The notes beneath the pieces were generated by a model that saw only the letters and a program-made list of their open reading frames with translations, did no database searches and had not been told where the DNA came from. Shown here piece after piece: positions 12,234 through 25,124 of a stretch of 64,000 nt of DNA (position 1 is the first letter of the stretch; each line of letters starts with the position of its first letter). Origin of the DNA: Spisula solida (lineage: Eukaryota > Mollusca > Bivalvia > Venerida > Mactridae); the NCBI GenBank assembly GCA_947247005.1, contig OX365945.1, positions 37,192,551 to 37,256,550 on the forward strand. The letters are read 5' to 3'. The position numbers and the translations under genes were made by a program.

Positions 12234-12880
12234 GTTTTTAGCTCACCGGTCAAAAACTAGGTCACAAGGTCAAATCATAGAAAAACCGTGTGTAGTCTTT
12301 AGAGGTCACAATTTTTGTCTAATATTTATGAAACTTGGTCATAATGATCATCTCAACAAAATCTAGGTCAAGTTTTATATTGCGTCATCCAGGGTGAAAA
12401 ACTAGGTCACAAGGTCAAATCATAGAAAAACCTTGTGTATTTACTAGAGGTCACAATTTTGGCCTAATCTTAATGAAACTTGGTCACAATGATCATCTCA
12501 ACAAAATCAAGGTCAAGTTCGATATTGGGTCATCCGGGGTCAAAAACTAGGTCACAATTTCAAATCTGAGAAAACCCCTGTGCAGTCATTAGAGGTCTCA
12601 ATGTTGGCCTTGTCTTTATGAAAGTTGGTCACAATGATCATCTCAACAAAATCTAGGTCAAGTTTGATTTTGGGTCATCTTGGGTCAAAAACTAGGTCAT
12701 TAGGTCAAACAAAGACAAAACTTGGCTTAAACTTCAACATGTCATTGGGTCTAAATGTGATGTAAATTATAAAGCATAAGACAATATTAAAACCTTGTAC
12801 ATGCAATAGAGGCTACCATTAGGGGTGCATTAACTACTAGGACAGGTGAGCGACCTATGGCCCTTTGGGCCCTCTTGTTT
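12234..12880 (+). mobile_element. TTAGCTCACC-type dispersed element
   Basis: Starts GTTTTTAGCTCACCGGTC and ends GACAGGTGAGCGACC followed by GGGCCCTCTTGTTT. AGCTCACC and GGTGAGC form short inverted termini. The body is four or five tandem copies of an approximately 140-bp 'AAACTAGGTCACAAGGTCAAATC' unit. Non-coding. The family is widespread in bivalves as far as I know; another copy starts at the right edge of the window (63983). Confidence 0.75.
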
Positions 12881-13020
12881 CATATATAGCTCTAGGAAAA
12901 TCTTGGATTTCATTATGAACTGGTAACAATGTTCATTTGGTGATCCTTTATAAAATTAGCAAAAAGAATGGAAATCTATAAATGACTCTGGTTGCCAACC
13001 GATTGGAAAAACTTAAAAAA

Positions 13021-13133
13021 TCATAAGAAATCAACCACTTTCCAGATTTCAAAATAATTTTACGGAAATAGTTGATGGTTGACACACTTACGAAATGGAC
13101 ATTCGTCAAAAACATGTCCGCCAGTGGGTGGGG
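13021..13133 (+). repeat. Direct duplication, copy 2
   Basis: Second copy of the 113-bp segment at 12118-12233, same orientation. Confidence 0.75.
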
Positions 13134-13289
13134 TTTGTTGTTTATTGGTCAATTTCCCGTAGAGTTATTGTCCTTGATTCATTAAACAATTGTTATCCGA
13201 TGGAAGCTTACATTCAAAACTGTGCAATAATACTGATCTTACATTCCAAACTGCGCAATAATACTGATAACCTGTAGGCGGGGGATATC

Positions 13290-13520
13290 AGTTCAACGAA
13301 TTTGCTTGTTTGCAACTTGGTCATCTTGGGTGGAAAAATAGGTCACCAGGTCCCATCGAAGAAAAACCCCGTTAACACACGAGGTCACATATTGACATAA
13401 TCTTTATGAAACCCGGCCATGATGTAAAATCTAAGTGAAGTTCCCCACTGGTTCAAAATCTAGGTCTCCAGGCTTTATCAAGAAAAACCTATCTGGAGTA
13501 TAACAAATGTTGACCAAACT
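13290..13520 (+). repeat. Decayed AACTAGGTCAC-family fragment
   Basis: Contains 'CAACTTGGTCATCTTGGGT', 'GAAGAAAAACCCCGTTAAC' and 'CTTTATGAAACCC', which correspond to parts of the repeat units at 10264-10845. It is degraded and lacks its ends. Confidence 0.6.
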
Positions 13521-15985
13521 GAAGTTTAAAAATTCTTGTTTTTCCATAAGTAAAGAGTAGTTTTCAGACATTTTCACGTGTTTTCACAAAATATTGATTT
13601 TGTTCTTACGACCTTCTTCTAAGCCAACGATATTAACAACTTCAATTTATAGATTATTAGATTACCATAAAGGATGCAATTTTGCAGAGTCCGGTTTTGC
13701 CAGAATTAAGGCTCTTGTTAGCTGGATGTTCTTCACACTTTCAGAGATTACAAATTAACCTCAATGTTTAGATTACCATAATTACCATAATGGGTGGGAT
13801 TTTCGTAACCTGAAAATACTATTCCGCCCATATATGTTTTGATAGTATGCTACATGTGCGCAATGGAGGATGGCTATCTTGTCGACCAATCCACAAAGTT
13901 GACATGAACAAAACATTCTGATTATATTTTAGTAAAACATAACTGCCTACGCTTACCTACAATTGGTACGATATATTGGCAATTTACAGTGATTATAAGT
14001 CTTGTTATTAACTTGCGTAAGAACTGCTAAGAAGTTAAAGTAAATATTGGATGAGGAAATTCCTGGTATTATTAGTTAAAGAGAACATAGTGAAGTGCTG
14101 TGGGAAAGTGACTTTTCTGTTCTAACTAAGCTGGCATCTTCAATAATGATATATAGTTTCTATCTTCAGTAGAGTACGCTCTACTTGATGTAATCTTACC
14201 ACTCTCTATCATGAAGAAAATAGCTGGCACATTCGTTATATGAGGAACATTGCTGGCACATTATTTATGATTTTGGTGTATGATTCTAAATAGTTCTGTC
14301 ATAACATTATGAGATAGTACTTGCATTATATCACTTTTTAGCTGTAATGACACTTATTTTAGACACCAAGTCACTCCCATAAATTAATCTTTTCTAGATT
14401 ATCTCCCTTGAATTACTCTTCATGGTTTCACCAGTAAAGGTGTTGCGTTTGTTTTCACCAGAAAAGGTGTTGCGTTATTGAATGGAGATCTTTTCTATAT
14501 TTTGAGCTTAAAGATTGCTATCAGTTAAAATGTTTTACTTTTGTATTTTACTTGTGAATAATAATATATAATGTACTCGTAATAATTAAAGTGACAGTTT
14601 TATCAATGAAAAAGATAATAGAAAGTAGTTGGGAATTTGAAGAAATCAAAATGTCATACATTACTTATGCCGCCCATCTTTGATAAGGGTCTATATTGCT
14701 TAGTTTGCAATGTCTGTGATTTACCAAATGAAGGGTCGTTTTACCCCCTAAGTTGTCACACAAAATATGTCAATAAATAACAAATTAATTGATAAAACAA
14801 GACCAAAATAAGAAAATGATATATTTTTTCGTTAATTGAGAGAGGTATGTATCTATGCAGTCCAAATCATTGCTGCCTTCATGACATGGACATCTCATTT
14901 CTGCTCAGGGAGACTGGTTGAAAGACACTGGAACTTTTTGTACGGCAATAGATTGTGGTAAACGTTTGCAGCCGCTGTATTGGATTGGCTAAGATATGTA
15001 ACATACGTATGCTGTATAAAATGTTACACATCGTTTCACCTAATATGAATTTTACCTTTTGTAGACATTGTAGAAATTAAGACAAATTTTAATAAATTTC
15101 CATAAATTAGCTAGCTTTGTAGTCTTATTTTATAGGTCCAGTCTCAAAATATTGTATACTATCTGGAACAGCTTGCGTATTTAGGTAATCTATTATTTTT
15201 ATTTATTCATTTAGTTATTCATTTATGCTTGATAGTGTTTTTTAATATGGGTACTTTTTAACTTTCACTAGTCTTTTAGCTTATTTTGACTGTTGATTAC
15301 GATTATCTGTGATATAACATTGATAATTAATGTAAAGAAATGCTTAACTTATTATTGTGAAGTAACTGTGATAAACAACTGTAATGCATTTATGTTAATT
15401 TATTTCTTTATACAATGGTCAATATAAAAACATTACTGCAGTTTCATAGTTTATGCAGTTTCATAGTTTATTGTCCAATCCATTACATGTACATAAACAG
15501 TTATACAAATAACACTCATAGTTTACAACATATTGAACATGAATGGTCAATCTAAAAAGATTTGTATTAGACGAATTATCCTCACTAGTACTTTTCAATA
15601 TTTACATGTATTAAAAAATAAGGTACACTTGCTAATCGCGGTATGTTATTAAATAATTACCTAATGCATACCTACAATTTCGTTATAACTTACTGTATAA
15701 AATTTGACATATAATTAGAGAAGCGCACAATATATGCTAAACCGGTAAAAAATAGTCTAAAAACATGTATCATCTCTAATCAGATTAGCAATGAACAGAT
15801 TAGCAAATATCACTTATAATTGCATAAAATATCATAGATCTAAAGCAATACATGCATAATCTAAAAAAAGGAATACAATTTTAAAATTGCTATATGCCTG
15901 TTTTAAAGGCAGATATACATATATGAAACCAAGATTTCATATATGTGTATATGATTAAAACAGTCATAAGACAGGCTTCCATTTT
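13521..15985. other. AT-rich sequence without recognised genes
   Basis: No gene is evident. Two very small direct repeats are visible: TTCACCAG(T/A)AAAGGTGTTGCGTT twice at 14428-14477, and TGCAGTTTCATAGTTTA twice near 15440-15470. Bases 14668-14760 look like part of a dispersed element also touched at 17375-17460 ('CCAATCTTTGATGAGGG'). Confidence 0.45.
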
Positions 15986-16808
15986 TTTTTTTTTTAAATA
16001 TATATATATTTTTACAAAATTGAGAGACAGATCATTAACTATCATACAAATATTTTCTTCTCTCTTCTAATATGAGGTGGCAGGATTTGGCAGATTCTTT
16101 GGCAATCTTACAGTCGGACAATAAAAAATCTAACTTTGTACTATCTGATAAATTATAAAACCCATTTCTACTGTTGTTAGCCTTATCAAACAATGTATTT
16201 CTTATATTATCATATAAAGGACATTTGAGCAAAACATGCAGTTCATTTTCTACCCCATCATTGCATACCGGACAGATTCTATTATTTACTACAAGACCTT
16301 CATATCTTCCAGTCTCAAGACGAATCGGGGCTACCCCGCATCGAAACTTAGCCAGTGCCGATCTGTGTTTCATAGGCATCACAATCTTAAGATATTCTTC
16401 AGTTTCAAAACTAAATTTAAAATTTCTATATGTTCTAAGCTTATTGCCCTGATTATTTGGTCTGAACATACAATGTAGATACTCAATCCACTCATCTAGA
16501 TATTGGTTCATAAATTTTTCCTGTATTTTCTTTATTATAATAGTTTTAAACATATGCATATTATCAATGTCAATATATTCCACACAATCATATTTCCTGA
16601 ACAGTTCCTTTACTTTGAAGTGCCAAATTCTACAATTTCTAACACTTAAATGTTTACAGTGTTCAAAAATAATTTTATTTACTCTCCCATCATCCATTTT
16701 TGAAAATCTACAGTACAGTGATGTAACACATTTCAACTGTCTGGACATAGTTGGCTCCCATGCCATTACTAGCTTACATAATGCCTCTCTATGTCATGCC
16801 ACCAACAC
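15986..16808 (-). pseudogene. LINE reverse transcriptase C-terminal region
   Basis: On the minus strand a 243-codon frame (16766 to 16035) ends in a LINE-type tail: RSALAKFRCGVAPIRLETG at residues 135-153, then a CCHC knuckle with C165, C168, H177 and C182, spacing C-x2-C-x8-H-x4-C. Upstream, the same frame reads EALCKLVMAWEPTMSRQ across a stop, so the frame extends beyond the first Met and the copy is truncated or broken at its 5' side. After the stop, an AT-rich 3' region ends in an A-run (T-run on the plus strand at about 15982-15996), consistent with a poly(A) tail. It resembles, but is not the same subfamily as, the LINE at 1750-2541. Confidence 0.8.
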
Positions 16809-16809
16809 T

Positions 16810-16980
16810 TAAGGACCACAATGGAAATAAGAGGTATCTCTTTTTTGTGTAATCCTTGGTGTTGGTGTGCCTGTCATGGTTATCTATAAATGCATGTATG
16901 TAAAAGTTGTTTTATTATACATGTTGTTTTTATATATCCATGTATGTACATTCACTACTGAATAAAATCTATCTATCTCT
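16810..16980 (+). mobile_element. Possible retrotransposon 3' end with TATC tail
   Basis: The stretch ends in AATAAAATCTATCTATCTC. A short tetranucleotide tail directly after AATAAA is typical of 3' ends of non-LTR retrotransposons. The 5' limit is unclear because this region abuts the minus-strand LINE. Confidence 0.4.
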
Positions 16981-17499
16981 ATATCATTGGTTAGGCTGGT
17001 GACTGCCCTGACTGGCTCCTCATGTCTGCTAGTTGAACTAACAGCTTGTCACATCCAGTTATTGCTTATTATTTTTCATAGATTGTCTATTTAGTTTTTA
17101 AACAAGAACTGTCAAATTGGTAAATACGTTTTTGTCTATTTTGCGTTCACCTGGCTGACTTTGTTGGTTGGTCGGTTGGCTTGTAGTTGTGTAGACTTGT
17201 TTTCTTGTGTACAAATAGCAAATTCTGCATAAACATTGCACCGATTTCAAAAATGACGAATAGTAAGATTTGATGACGTTTGATTGGTAACTAATATCTA
17301 AGTTTGAATAATACCATTGCTGAGAGTTTTGGAATTTAAAGTCAAATATTTTGCACTCTTTTCTAGTAATTATTATGCCCCCCCCTCCCCAATCTTTGAT
17401 GAGGGGTACAGTTAGATATCCCTGATTTATCTAATCGAACCGTTCATTAAATATTCAGTGTCAAAAAACCTGCGACAGGTTGACAAAATAGACTTATAT
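16981..17499. other. No recognised gene
   Basis: Nothing coding was seen. A C-run and a fragment like that at 14668 lie at 17375-17460. Confidence 0.4.
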
Positions 17500-18060
17500 T
17501 TTGCTTTGCTCATGTAGGTCTGTCTGCCTGACGACTGGCCTGTTTGTCCGTCGGTAGACCAAATGGTTTCCGTACGATAACTCAAGAACGTTTGACCATA
17601 GAATCCTCAAGTTTTACATGGAGATTGGTTATCAACAGTAAAATACCCCCATTGATATTTAGGTTAGTAGGTCAAGGTCACTGTGACCTTAAATATGAAT
17701 AAATATATCAAATAGTTTCCGATCGATAACTCAAGAATGGTTGGGCCCGTGATCTTCATACTTTACATCCATAATATATGACCCCCATTGATTTTGAGGT
17801 CAACGATTAAGGTTGACCATCAACATAAATAAACAGACCTAATGGTTTTTTTATCAATTACTTAATAACACGAGGCGCAGGATCTTCAAACTTTACTGGG
17901 AAGTTGGTCACCATCAGTTGTTGACCCCGATTGATTTTGATTTAGTAGGTCAAGGTGCCATTACAAGACCTTTACCATTTCTGACTATTGGGCTGTCATT
18001 GGGGACATACAAGATTTACAAACATATTTTGTCTTTATGAAACTTCATCACAATGGCCAT
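17500..18060 (+). repeat. Dispersed element with GTCAAGGTCACTGTGACCT motif
   Basis: Three or four degenerate units near 110-120 bp carry 'ATGGTTTCC(G/A)(T/A)ACGATAACTCAAGAA', 'CCCCCATTGAT' and 'GTAGGTCAAGGTCACTGTGACC'. The first is preceded by a CTGTCTGCCTG/GTCCGTCGG tract. Non-coding; a bivalve-type dispersed repeat by recognition. Confidence 0.6.
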
Positions 18061-18639
18061 CTATATTAAATCTGGTTTGCTTTTGAAATGAAGCAGTGTT
18101 ATGCTGGACTCAGAAGTTGCAGAAGGGTGCAGACAAGATGAACACAGTTCTAATAAAAAGTGTTCTCGATACTTGGGTTTGAGAAAAATGGTTTTGCCAT
18201 ATACAATAAACTCAATTTGCCTGGTAGCTTTTAACAAACATACCAACTAATCGAGGCTAATGTACAACAATCTAAAACTAAGCACTAATCAAACTAGTTG
18301 TGTCCCAAGGGCACATGCTGGAAATTTCATTGGCACGTTTAATAGCTATTGTGAGATTCCAGAATCTTAATATGGTTCGAGTGCTATCTTGGTGTGACCT
18401 TTTTTTCTTTTTTCATTCGTGTAAAGTAGTCTATGTTGTTTTGTTTAGGGTTCTATGTAGTACAACCGATCTGCAATCGATAAATTCATCAGCACTCTCA
18501 GAAACCTAGTGAAACGAGAGAGGGGGTTCCACTGGGTGGGTTATATGTATCTCCCACACCTTTTCTCGTATATATAGATGATCAGGAGACCCTCATGCCA
18601 AAAGATAACAAGAAATATCACTGAATGTGATGAATACCC
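18061..18639. other. No recognised gene
   Basis: Two short open frames (61 and 69 codons) without recognisable content. No repeat structure seen. Confidence 0.4.
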
Positions 18640-19290
<651 letters not shown>

Positions 19291-19805
19291 AATAGAAAGT
19301 GAATTCCACTAAGTGATACAAGAAGATACATCAATCCTTCTTGGAGTAGATGAGCAGACACGTCCATATACTGCAAATCTATAACTAGACATACAATTTG
19401 GCACACAGAGACACCAAATGAGACCAAGCTTGCTGGGATGAGATACCAGCTAGCAACCAATAGAAAATGGTGCAGTCAATCACTATATCCAAACTTAAAA
19501 TAAAAGGTGGAATGCAGAAGAAGAAATATGAATTCAATGTTGAGGATTACATGTATTATCTAATTTATCTTACTATAAGCTCTCACACAGTTCACCATCA
19601 GACCAGCATTCGCAATTGATGTTCACCTCAGATGTTCATGCATTTTGAGGACATGCCGCAAGTTCCTAATGGTTGTCTTCTGCATCTATGGGGAAACATT
19701 GTTTTATGGGTATATATTAATTTTCAATTAATGAAATTATCAACGTTTTAAGCAACTTTATCCAATTGTAGTGTCTAACTAGCCATACGCGCATGTATAA
19801 GTACA

Positions 19806-20613
19806 CTTTCAATGGGGATAACGTATAGAACGGAAGTGATACCCCTGACGGTTTTTCGAGTCTAAATTTCGTCGCTTCGGTAAGTAAATCTTGATTTTTC
19901 TTTGTTTTGTAAGACGCTTTCAATGAAATTACCTAGCCCACCGTACCCGGCCCTATCAATACTTGCAGACCCAAGCCCATTTTCCCTTTAAATACCTGTG
20001 ATTAAGGAGAACACTCGATTCTAGTGCGGTTTTGATTACTGCACCCCTGACGACCCGTCTACATTTTTTCCAATTTCTGCCGATTTGCATGGTGTGTTGC
20101 TGTTTTATGGGACCAACTTCGTTGTTTACCTTATTCTAGGTATGCATTTTGCAAAATTAGTTCGATGCAGTCAGGTTATGAGACAGAATAGACGAAAAAA
20201 CCACTATGATACCCCTGACGGTTGCTGTCCCTAACTGATACCCCTGACGCCTCAAAATACTATAATGTTGTTATACGAGACGGTCGGCTCTGTACATGTT
20301 CAACCACTAAAAAATCAAGATTTTAATCAATACAGTTATTGCGTAAATACATGAAGAACTTGATAAACAATTCCAATAGACAAAAACAGTTGCATACATA
20401 GATTTGGAATCGTACAGCAAGTCAAGTTGTGTGAGCTATAACAATTCATATTACAAATTATTATAAAGGAGTCCGTATTAATTTATTTATTAATCTTAAA
20501 TTTCGACGGCTCATTGTTGAATATTGGAACCACCGTAATTGGGTTGTTATTAAGCTGCTGTTTGCTGTGCGGGTGCCTTGATACTTCAGTAAGTACTACT
20601 TAGGAAGCTCCTC
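19806..20613 (+). repeat. Left arm of large inverted repeat
   Basis: About 800 bp, the reverse complement of 22977-23780 with only scattered differences. It runs from CAATGGGGATAACGTATAG to TACTTAGGAAGCTCC. The arm carries four copies of a GATACCCCTGACG-like motif at about 19839, 20041, 20209 and 20236. It contains a short reading (FFPISADLHGVLLFYG onward) that also exists in the other arm, but nothing recognisable as protein. Confidence 0.9.
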
Positions 20614-21063
20614 CAATCTAAACGAAATGCTTGTTCATAATAGGCAATATTTGACAAGCATTTTTATAAATTAATGGTGATATATCGTTGTTACGCATCG
20701 AATTGTGTTAAGGAAATATAACTTATGTGAATATTCAGACTTAATAATTCAGATCACCGCACGATGTGAAGCGGACATTATTTTGTACACGCGTTCGTTT
20801 CAATTCAAATATGACATTGTATTACTTCATGACATTACATTTCTTATTCTTCTTTCTTTGAACGCTTTACTTATTACTTACACTTCTATTTATTTACACC
20901 CAGTTCGTTCTTGTTTACTTTGACCAGTGACCACCCATCAAATTAAAGTCAAGTGTGACTGACATGATGTAAATTATAGATGTAGTTATACAGCAGATTA
21001 ATATATTGTGATCTGAGGTACGAAGCGTTATGTGAGGTGTGTTACGTACCTATGTCGTACCTG
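20614..21063. other. Left loop segment of the fold-back structure
   Basis: Unique sequence between the outer arm and the inner inverted repeat. A 72-codon open frame at 20705-20923 has no recognisable domain. Confidence 0.4.
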
Positions 21064-21327
21064 CCCTGCGTTCAAGGAAAGTTACCTGTAAACATGTTAA
21101 AAAATCAGGGTTTTTTGTGGATATAATCCTTCGTTATACGCTTCGTTTGCGGCAAACAGTTTGAAAGTATATATCCCCGTTTTTTTTCGTTCTCATTTTT
21201 GAAATATGTACGCATGCACGGGTTTTGCTATTCACATTCTTTTGTTTGCCTCTGTCCGCCATTTTGTTTAATTACACCAATACACGCACACCACCTCAGA
21301 ATATGGTTATTGACTCATACGCGGTTC

Positions 21328-21748
21328 CAGGGGGGGGGGGGGGCGGACCCGGCGTACGCCCCCCCCCCCTAAAATCGCCAAAGTAAAGTCAATTCATTTG
21401 TTGTATCACATTAAATTACATATTTAAAGTCATTTTTGTTCTGCTTTCTGCGCGAACAGCGCGCAATTAACATTTTCCACTAACCACAGACACATCGATA
21501 GACTCTCTGCCGCCCCGTTATTCAGGTCGAACTTTGCTATTCTGATGTATCGCTCTTTTTGCACATTGATTCTCTTTTCGCTGCATTTTATGACAACAAA
21601 GATGGATGCGCCAGCTCCAAAACGAGCAAAAATGCAGAAGACTTTGGCAAGCTTTTATCCTAAACCCTTGCGCCCTCCCTAGACCCCAGCTCATTTTTCA
21701 TTTCACGCCCCCCCCCCCCCCTAACACTAAATCCTGGATCCGCCCCTG
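21328..21748 (+). mobile_element. Non-autonomous hAT-like element
   Basis: The left end (CAGGGG, a G run, then CGGACCCGG) and the right end (CCTGGATCCGCCCCTG at 21733-21748) are inverted relatives. CAGGGGCGG-type termini are characteristic of hAT elements. G and C runs of 10-14 bases lie near both ends. No matching 8-bp target duplication can be seen. It carries a 26-codon transposase-like start (21602-21682). Confidence 0.55.
21602..21682 (+). pseudogene. N-terminal remnant of hAT-type transposase
   Basis: The 26-residue frame begins MDAPAPKRAKMQKTLASFY and stops after PLRPP. A KRxKxQxTLxSF(F/Y) start is familiar from ZNF862/KIAA1586-like hAT-derived proteins. The position inside CAGGGGCGG termini supports a deletion derivative that kept only the first codons. 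The assignment rests on one short motif. Confidence 0.45.
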
Positions 21749-22263
21749 ATTGTTCAACGAATAACAGGTACGAAACGTGCGTCAATTTATTTTTTCCTTG
21801 AACGCAGGGCTGTTATTCATTGAACGTTATGTTAAAAAAACATGTTCGTCACGTGAGCGAAGTTTGGCTAACCATATCCGGAGGTGGTGTACCTAAATTG
21901 GTAAATGTAAATTTTAACAAAATGGCGGACAGAGGCAAACAAACAAATGGCAATAGTGCAACCCATGCATCCGTACATATATTGAAATGCCCTGCGTTCA
22001 ACGAAGAATTACGTGACGCACGTTTCGAACATGTTTCGTACCTGTTTCTCTGGTACGAAACGTTTCGTACCTGTTGACTGTTGTGTACCGGTACAAAACG
22101 TACGTCACGTGATTATTCGTTGAACGCAGGATGGCCGAGAAGGGAAAAACGGGGATTTATACTTTCAATGTGTTTGTCGCAAATGAAGCGTCAACCAAGG
22201 ATTGTAACGACAAAACCCTGTTATTTTTAACATGTTTGCAGGTAACTTTCCTTGAACGCAGGG

Positions 22264-22976
22264 AGATGTTTCGTTATGCTTGTTCAAGATATTATTAATT
22301 GTGAATTACACAAGTTAATAACATTATTTAATTTTTGCTTATCGTTCGTGTAGCTATATAAGCGGAAACTCGCAGGCACTACTCGGTATCATTTCCGGGT
22401 CGCGGAAACTTGTGACCGTTCACTAAATAGCCAACAAGCAATTCAGACGTTGCACGCATCGATGCATGTCAACAAACTCTTTAAATTGACATATCTATGT
22501 TATCATATTCTATGTCTGAAGTATGCTTATTTACATGTGTGTTTGATTTGAACGATCAACGCTGTCTTTGCTATAAACCGGTGTAGTTGTAAGCGTAATG
22601 TACATGACTTTGTGTAGAATACTACCAAACTCCTGGCAGTAGCTCACTACCTTAGTCAGCCTTACTTAAGTATAGAAGAAAGTATAAATAAATCCGTAAA
22701 CTAGTTCCTTGCGTACTTATAGTTCTAAATAGTAAATCGGCTTTTAAAAATAACGTTAACATTAAAAAAAATCAGTTTATACTTCTTCACACCACATAGC
22801 CAATCAAAATGGGTCGCTTTCGATTTCTGTTGATATTTTATATTGCCAGTCTTTGTTTTGCCTATGTCTGATTATATTATAACGTCTATTTTATCAATAA
22901 AACAATGCGTAGGGACTTCTTTTAACGGTTTGTTCTACATTGGTAGAGAAGTGCCAGAATCATGAGTTCTGACTGG
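22264..22976. other. Right loop segment of the fold-back structure
   Basis: No gene, and no match to the left loop segment, was seen. Confidence 0.4.
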
Positions 22977-23780
22977 TGGAGCTTCCTAAGTAGTACTTAC
23001 TGAAGTATCAAGGCGCCCGCACAGCATACAGCAGCTTAATAACAACCCATTTACGGTGATTCCAATATTCAACAATGAGCCGTCGAAATTTAAGATTAAT
23101 AAATAAATTAATACGGACTCTATTAAAATAATTTGTAATATGAATTGTTATAGCTCACACAACTTGACTTGCTGTGCGATTCCAAATCTATGTATGCAAC
23201 TGTTTTTGTCTATTGGAATTGTTTATCAAGTTCTTCATGTATTTACGCAATAACTGTATTGATTAGAATCTTGATTTTTTAGTGGTTGAACATGTACAAA
23301 GCCGACCGTCTCGTATAACAACATTATAGTATTTTGAGGCGTCAGGGGTATCAGTTAGGGACAGCAACCGTCAGGGGTATCATAGTGGTTCTTTCGTCTA
23401 TTCTGTCTCATAACCTGACTGCATCGAACTAATTTTGCAAAATGCATACCTAGAATAAGGTAAACAACGAAGTTGGCCCTATAAAACAGCAACACACCAT
23501 GCAAATCGGCAGAAATTGGAAAAAAATGTATACGGGTCGTCAGGGGTGCAGTAACCAAAACCGCACTAGAATCGAGTGTTCTCCTTAATCACAGGTATTT
23601 GAAGGGCAAATTGGCTTGGGTCTCCAAGTATCGATAGGGCCGGGTACGGTGGGCTAGGTAATTTCATTGAAAGCGTCTTACAAAACAAAGAAAAATCAAG
23701 ATTTACTTACCGAAGCGACGAAATTTACACTCGAAAAACCGTCAGGGGTATCACTTCCGTTCTATACGTTATCCCCATTG
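22977..23780 (-). repeat. Right arm of large inverted repeat
   Basis: Reverse-complement partner of 19806-20613. It starts GGAGCTTCCTAAGTAGTAC and ends CGTTATCCCCATTGA. It carries the mirrored set of four CGTCAGGGGTATC-like motifs. One more copy (GTCAGGGGGTAT) lies outside the arm at about 24073. Confidence 0.9.
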
Positions 23781-25124
23781 ACTTTGCACTTAAATTGGCT
23801 TCCGAAACATAACGTGCACCATCACAGGACAGTTGTAACATGATTTCCTCGTGAATCGATAATGGGTGTTTATATAAACTCAATGAAACCATGGGCGATG
23901 AAATTTTGGGTTTCCCGTGCATACGCATACCTGTGTGACATAGTACAAATTATATTATCGTCTGTCACACGTCCGTTACTTGTAGAAACTACGCATACAT
24001 GAATGACGAAATACCCAAAAAATAGTATTCACGTACACCTACGCGTTACACGTTGTCTTTCAAAACCTCTAATGTCAGGGGGTATAAGGAATATATGTGA
24101 TATGCGCGATATGTAGTGTGGGGTCGCTCGTTTGTTCGGTACGATGATGTTCGTCTGGAAAGAACACTTGAAAAAGTTTTATGTTACTTTATTTCTTGTC
24201 AAAGTTCATATGATATTATTCACATATTTATATAATATGCATATATTATGTTCAACAATATTTGAATTAGAAAATGTAGGTAAATAACTAAATTATCAAT
24301 TACATATAGTATCTACTTTTCAAATAGCAATTGCAATTATTACTAATTTTGGGAATTAGCATTAATCTAATCTAATTTTGAAGTGGTAGAGTCAGCGTAA
24401 CTCTTCGTAATACAAAATTTGAAAACAAATAGATTCACTGTAAAAGCAAATATAGGAATACTTGAACATTAATTAATTTTCTTTCTAAAACCTGAACACA
24501 GTAAAATTCAACAGACATTTAAAAAAAACTTTGCCAATAGATGAAATGGTAGTTCATGTACAAATATTATAAGTTGTATGTATTTATTTCAAAAATACAA
24601 ACACTCATAAATTTCCAAATAAGAATTAAATTGAAAGTTGGATGATTAATAATGTCTGCTAGCTTTCCGAAAATATAATAGTGTAACTATATTTCTTATT
24701 CTTGTGTAAATGTATGTACTTTGATTTTCTATATTTTGACTTGTGTTGAATTCTCTATTTTCTCAAGATCTTAGTAGAAATGTATATTTCTATAAAATAA
24801 TACCTTGAAAATATCCAAGAACACAGGAATAAGTTTGATGTTACTTGTCAGCAAGTCCTTTGATATGAAAAACCACGACAAGTTCCGGGTGACAAATTAA
24901 GCGAATAGTGAGACATATTGAGTGGACAATAAGACATAATTACGGAAATATGTTGCTTTGATGATAATACATATTTAAATCCATATCACACATAAAAAGT
25001 ATTTTGGCTTGGGTATGTTGTGACTGATTGAATACTTAACAAAGAACCAAGAAGCTAACATTTAATTCTGAGACAAATAGATGCAAAAATAATTACTGAC
25101 TGTAACAAGTTGAGTACTTAAGAA
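23781..25124. other. AT-rich sequence without recognised genes
   Basis: No gene, inverted termini or tandem repeats were recognised, apart from the isolated GTCAGGGGGTAT motif. Confidence 0.45.

Larger units (their letters stand above)
21064..22263. mobile_element. Inner inverted-repeat element with CCCTGCGTTCAA ends
   Basis: The left end (21064-about 21205) starts CCCTGCGTTCAAGG and is the inverse of the right end (about 22130-22263, ending CCTTGAACGCAGGG). Further copies of the end motif lie at 21796-21809 (minus), 21990-22005 (plus) and 22116-22130 (minus). The 22005-22120 part is dense in ACGAAACGT/ACGTTTCGT palindromes, for example GTTTCGTACCTG and its inverse near 22035-22072. A hAT-like remnant is nested inside. 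The structure looks like several related MITEs nested in one another. Confidence 0.75.
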
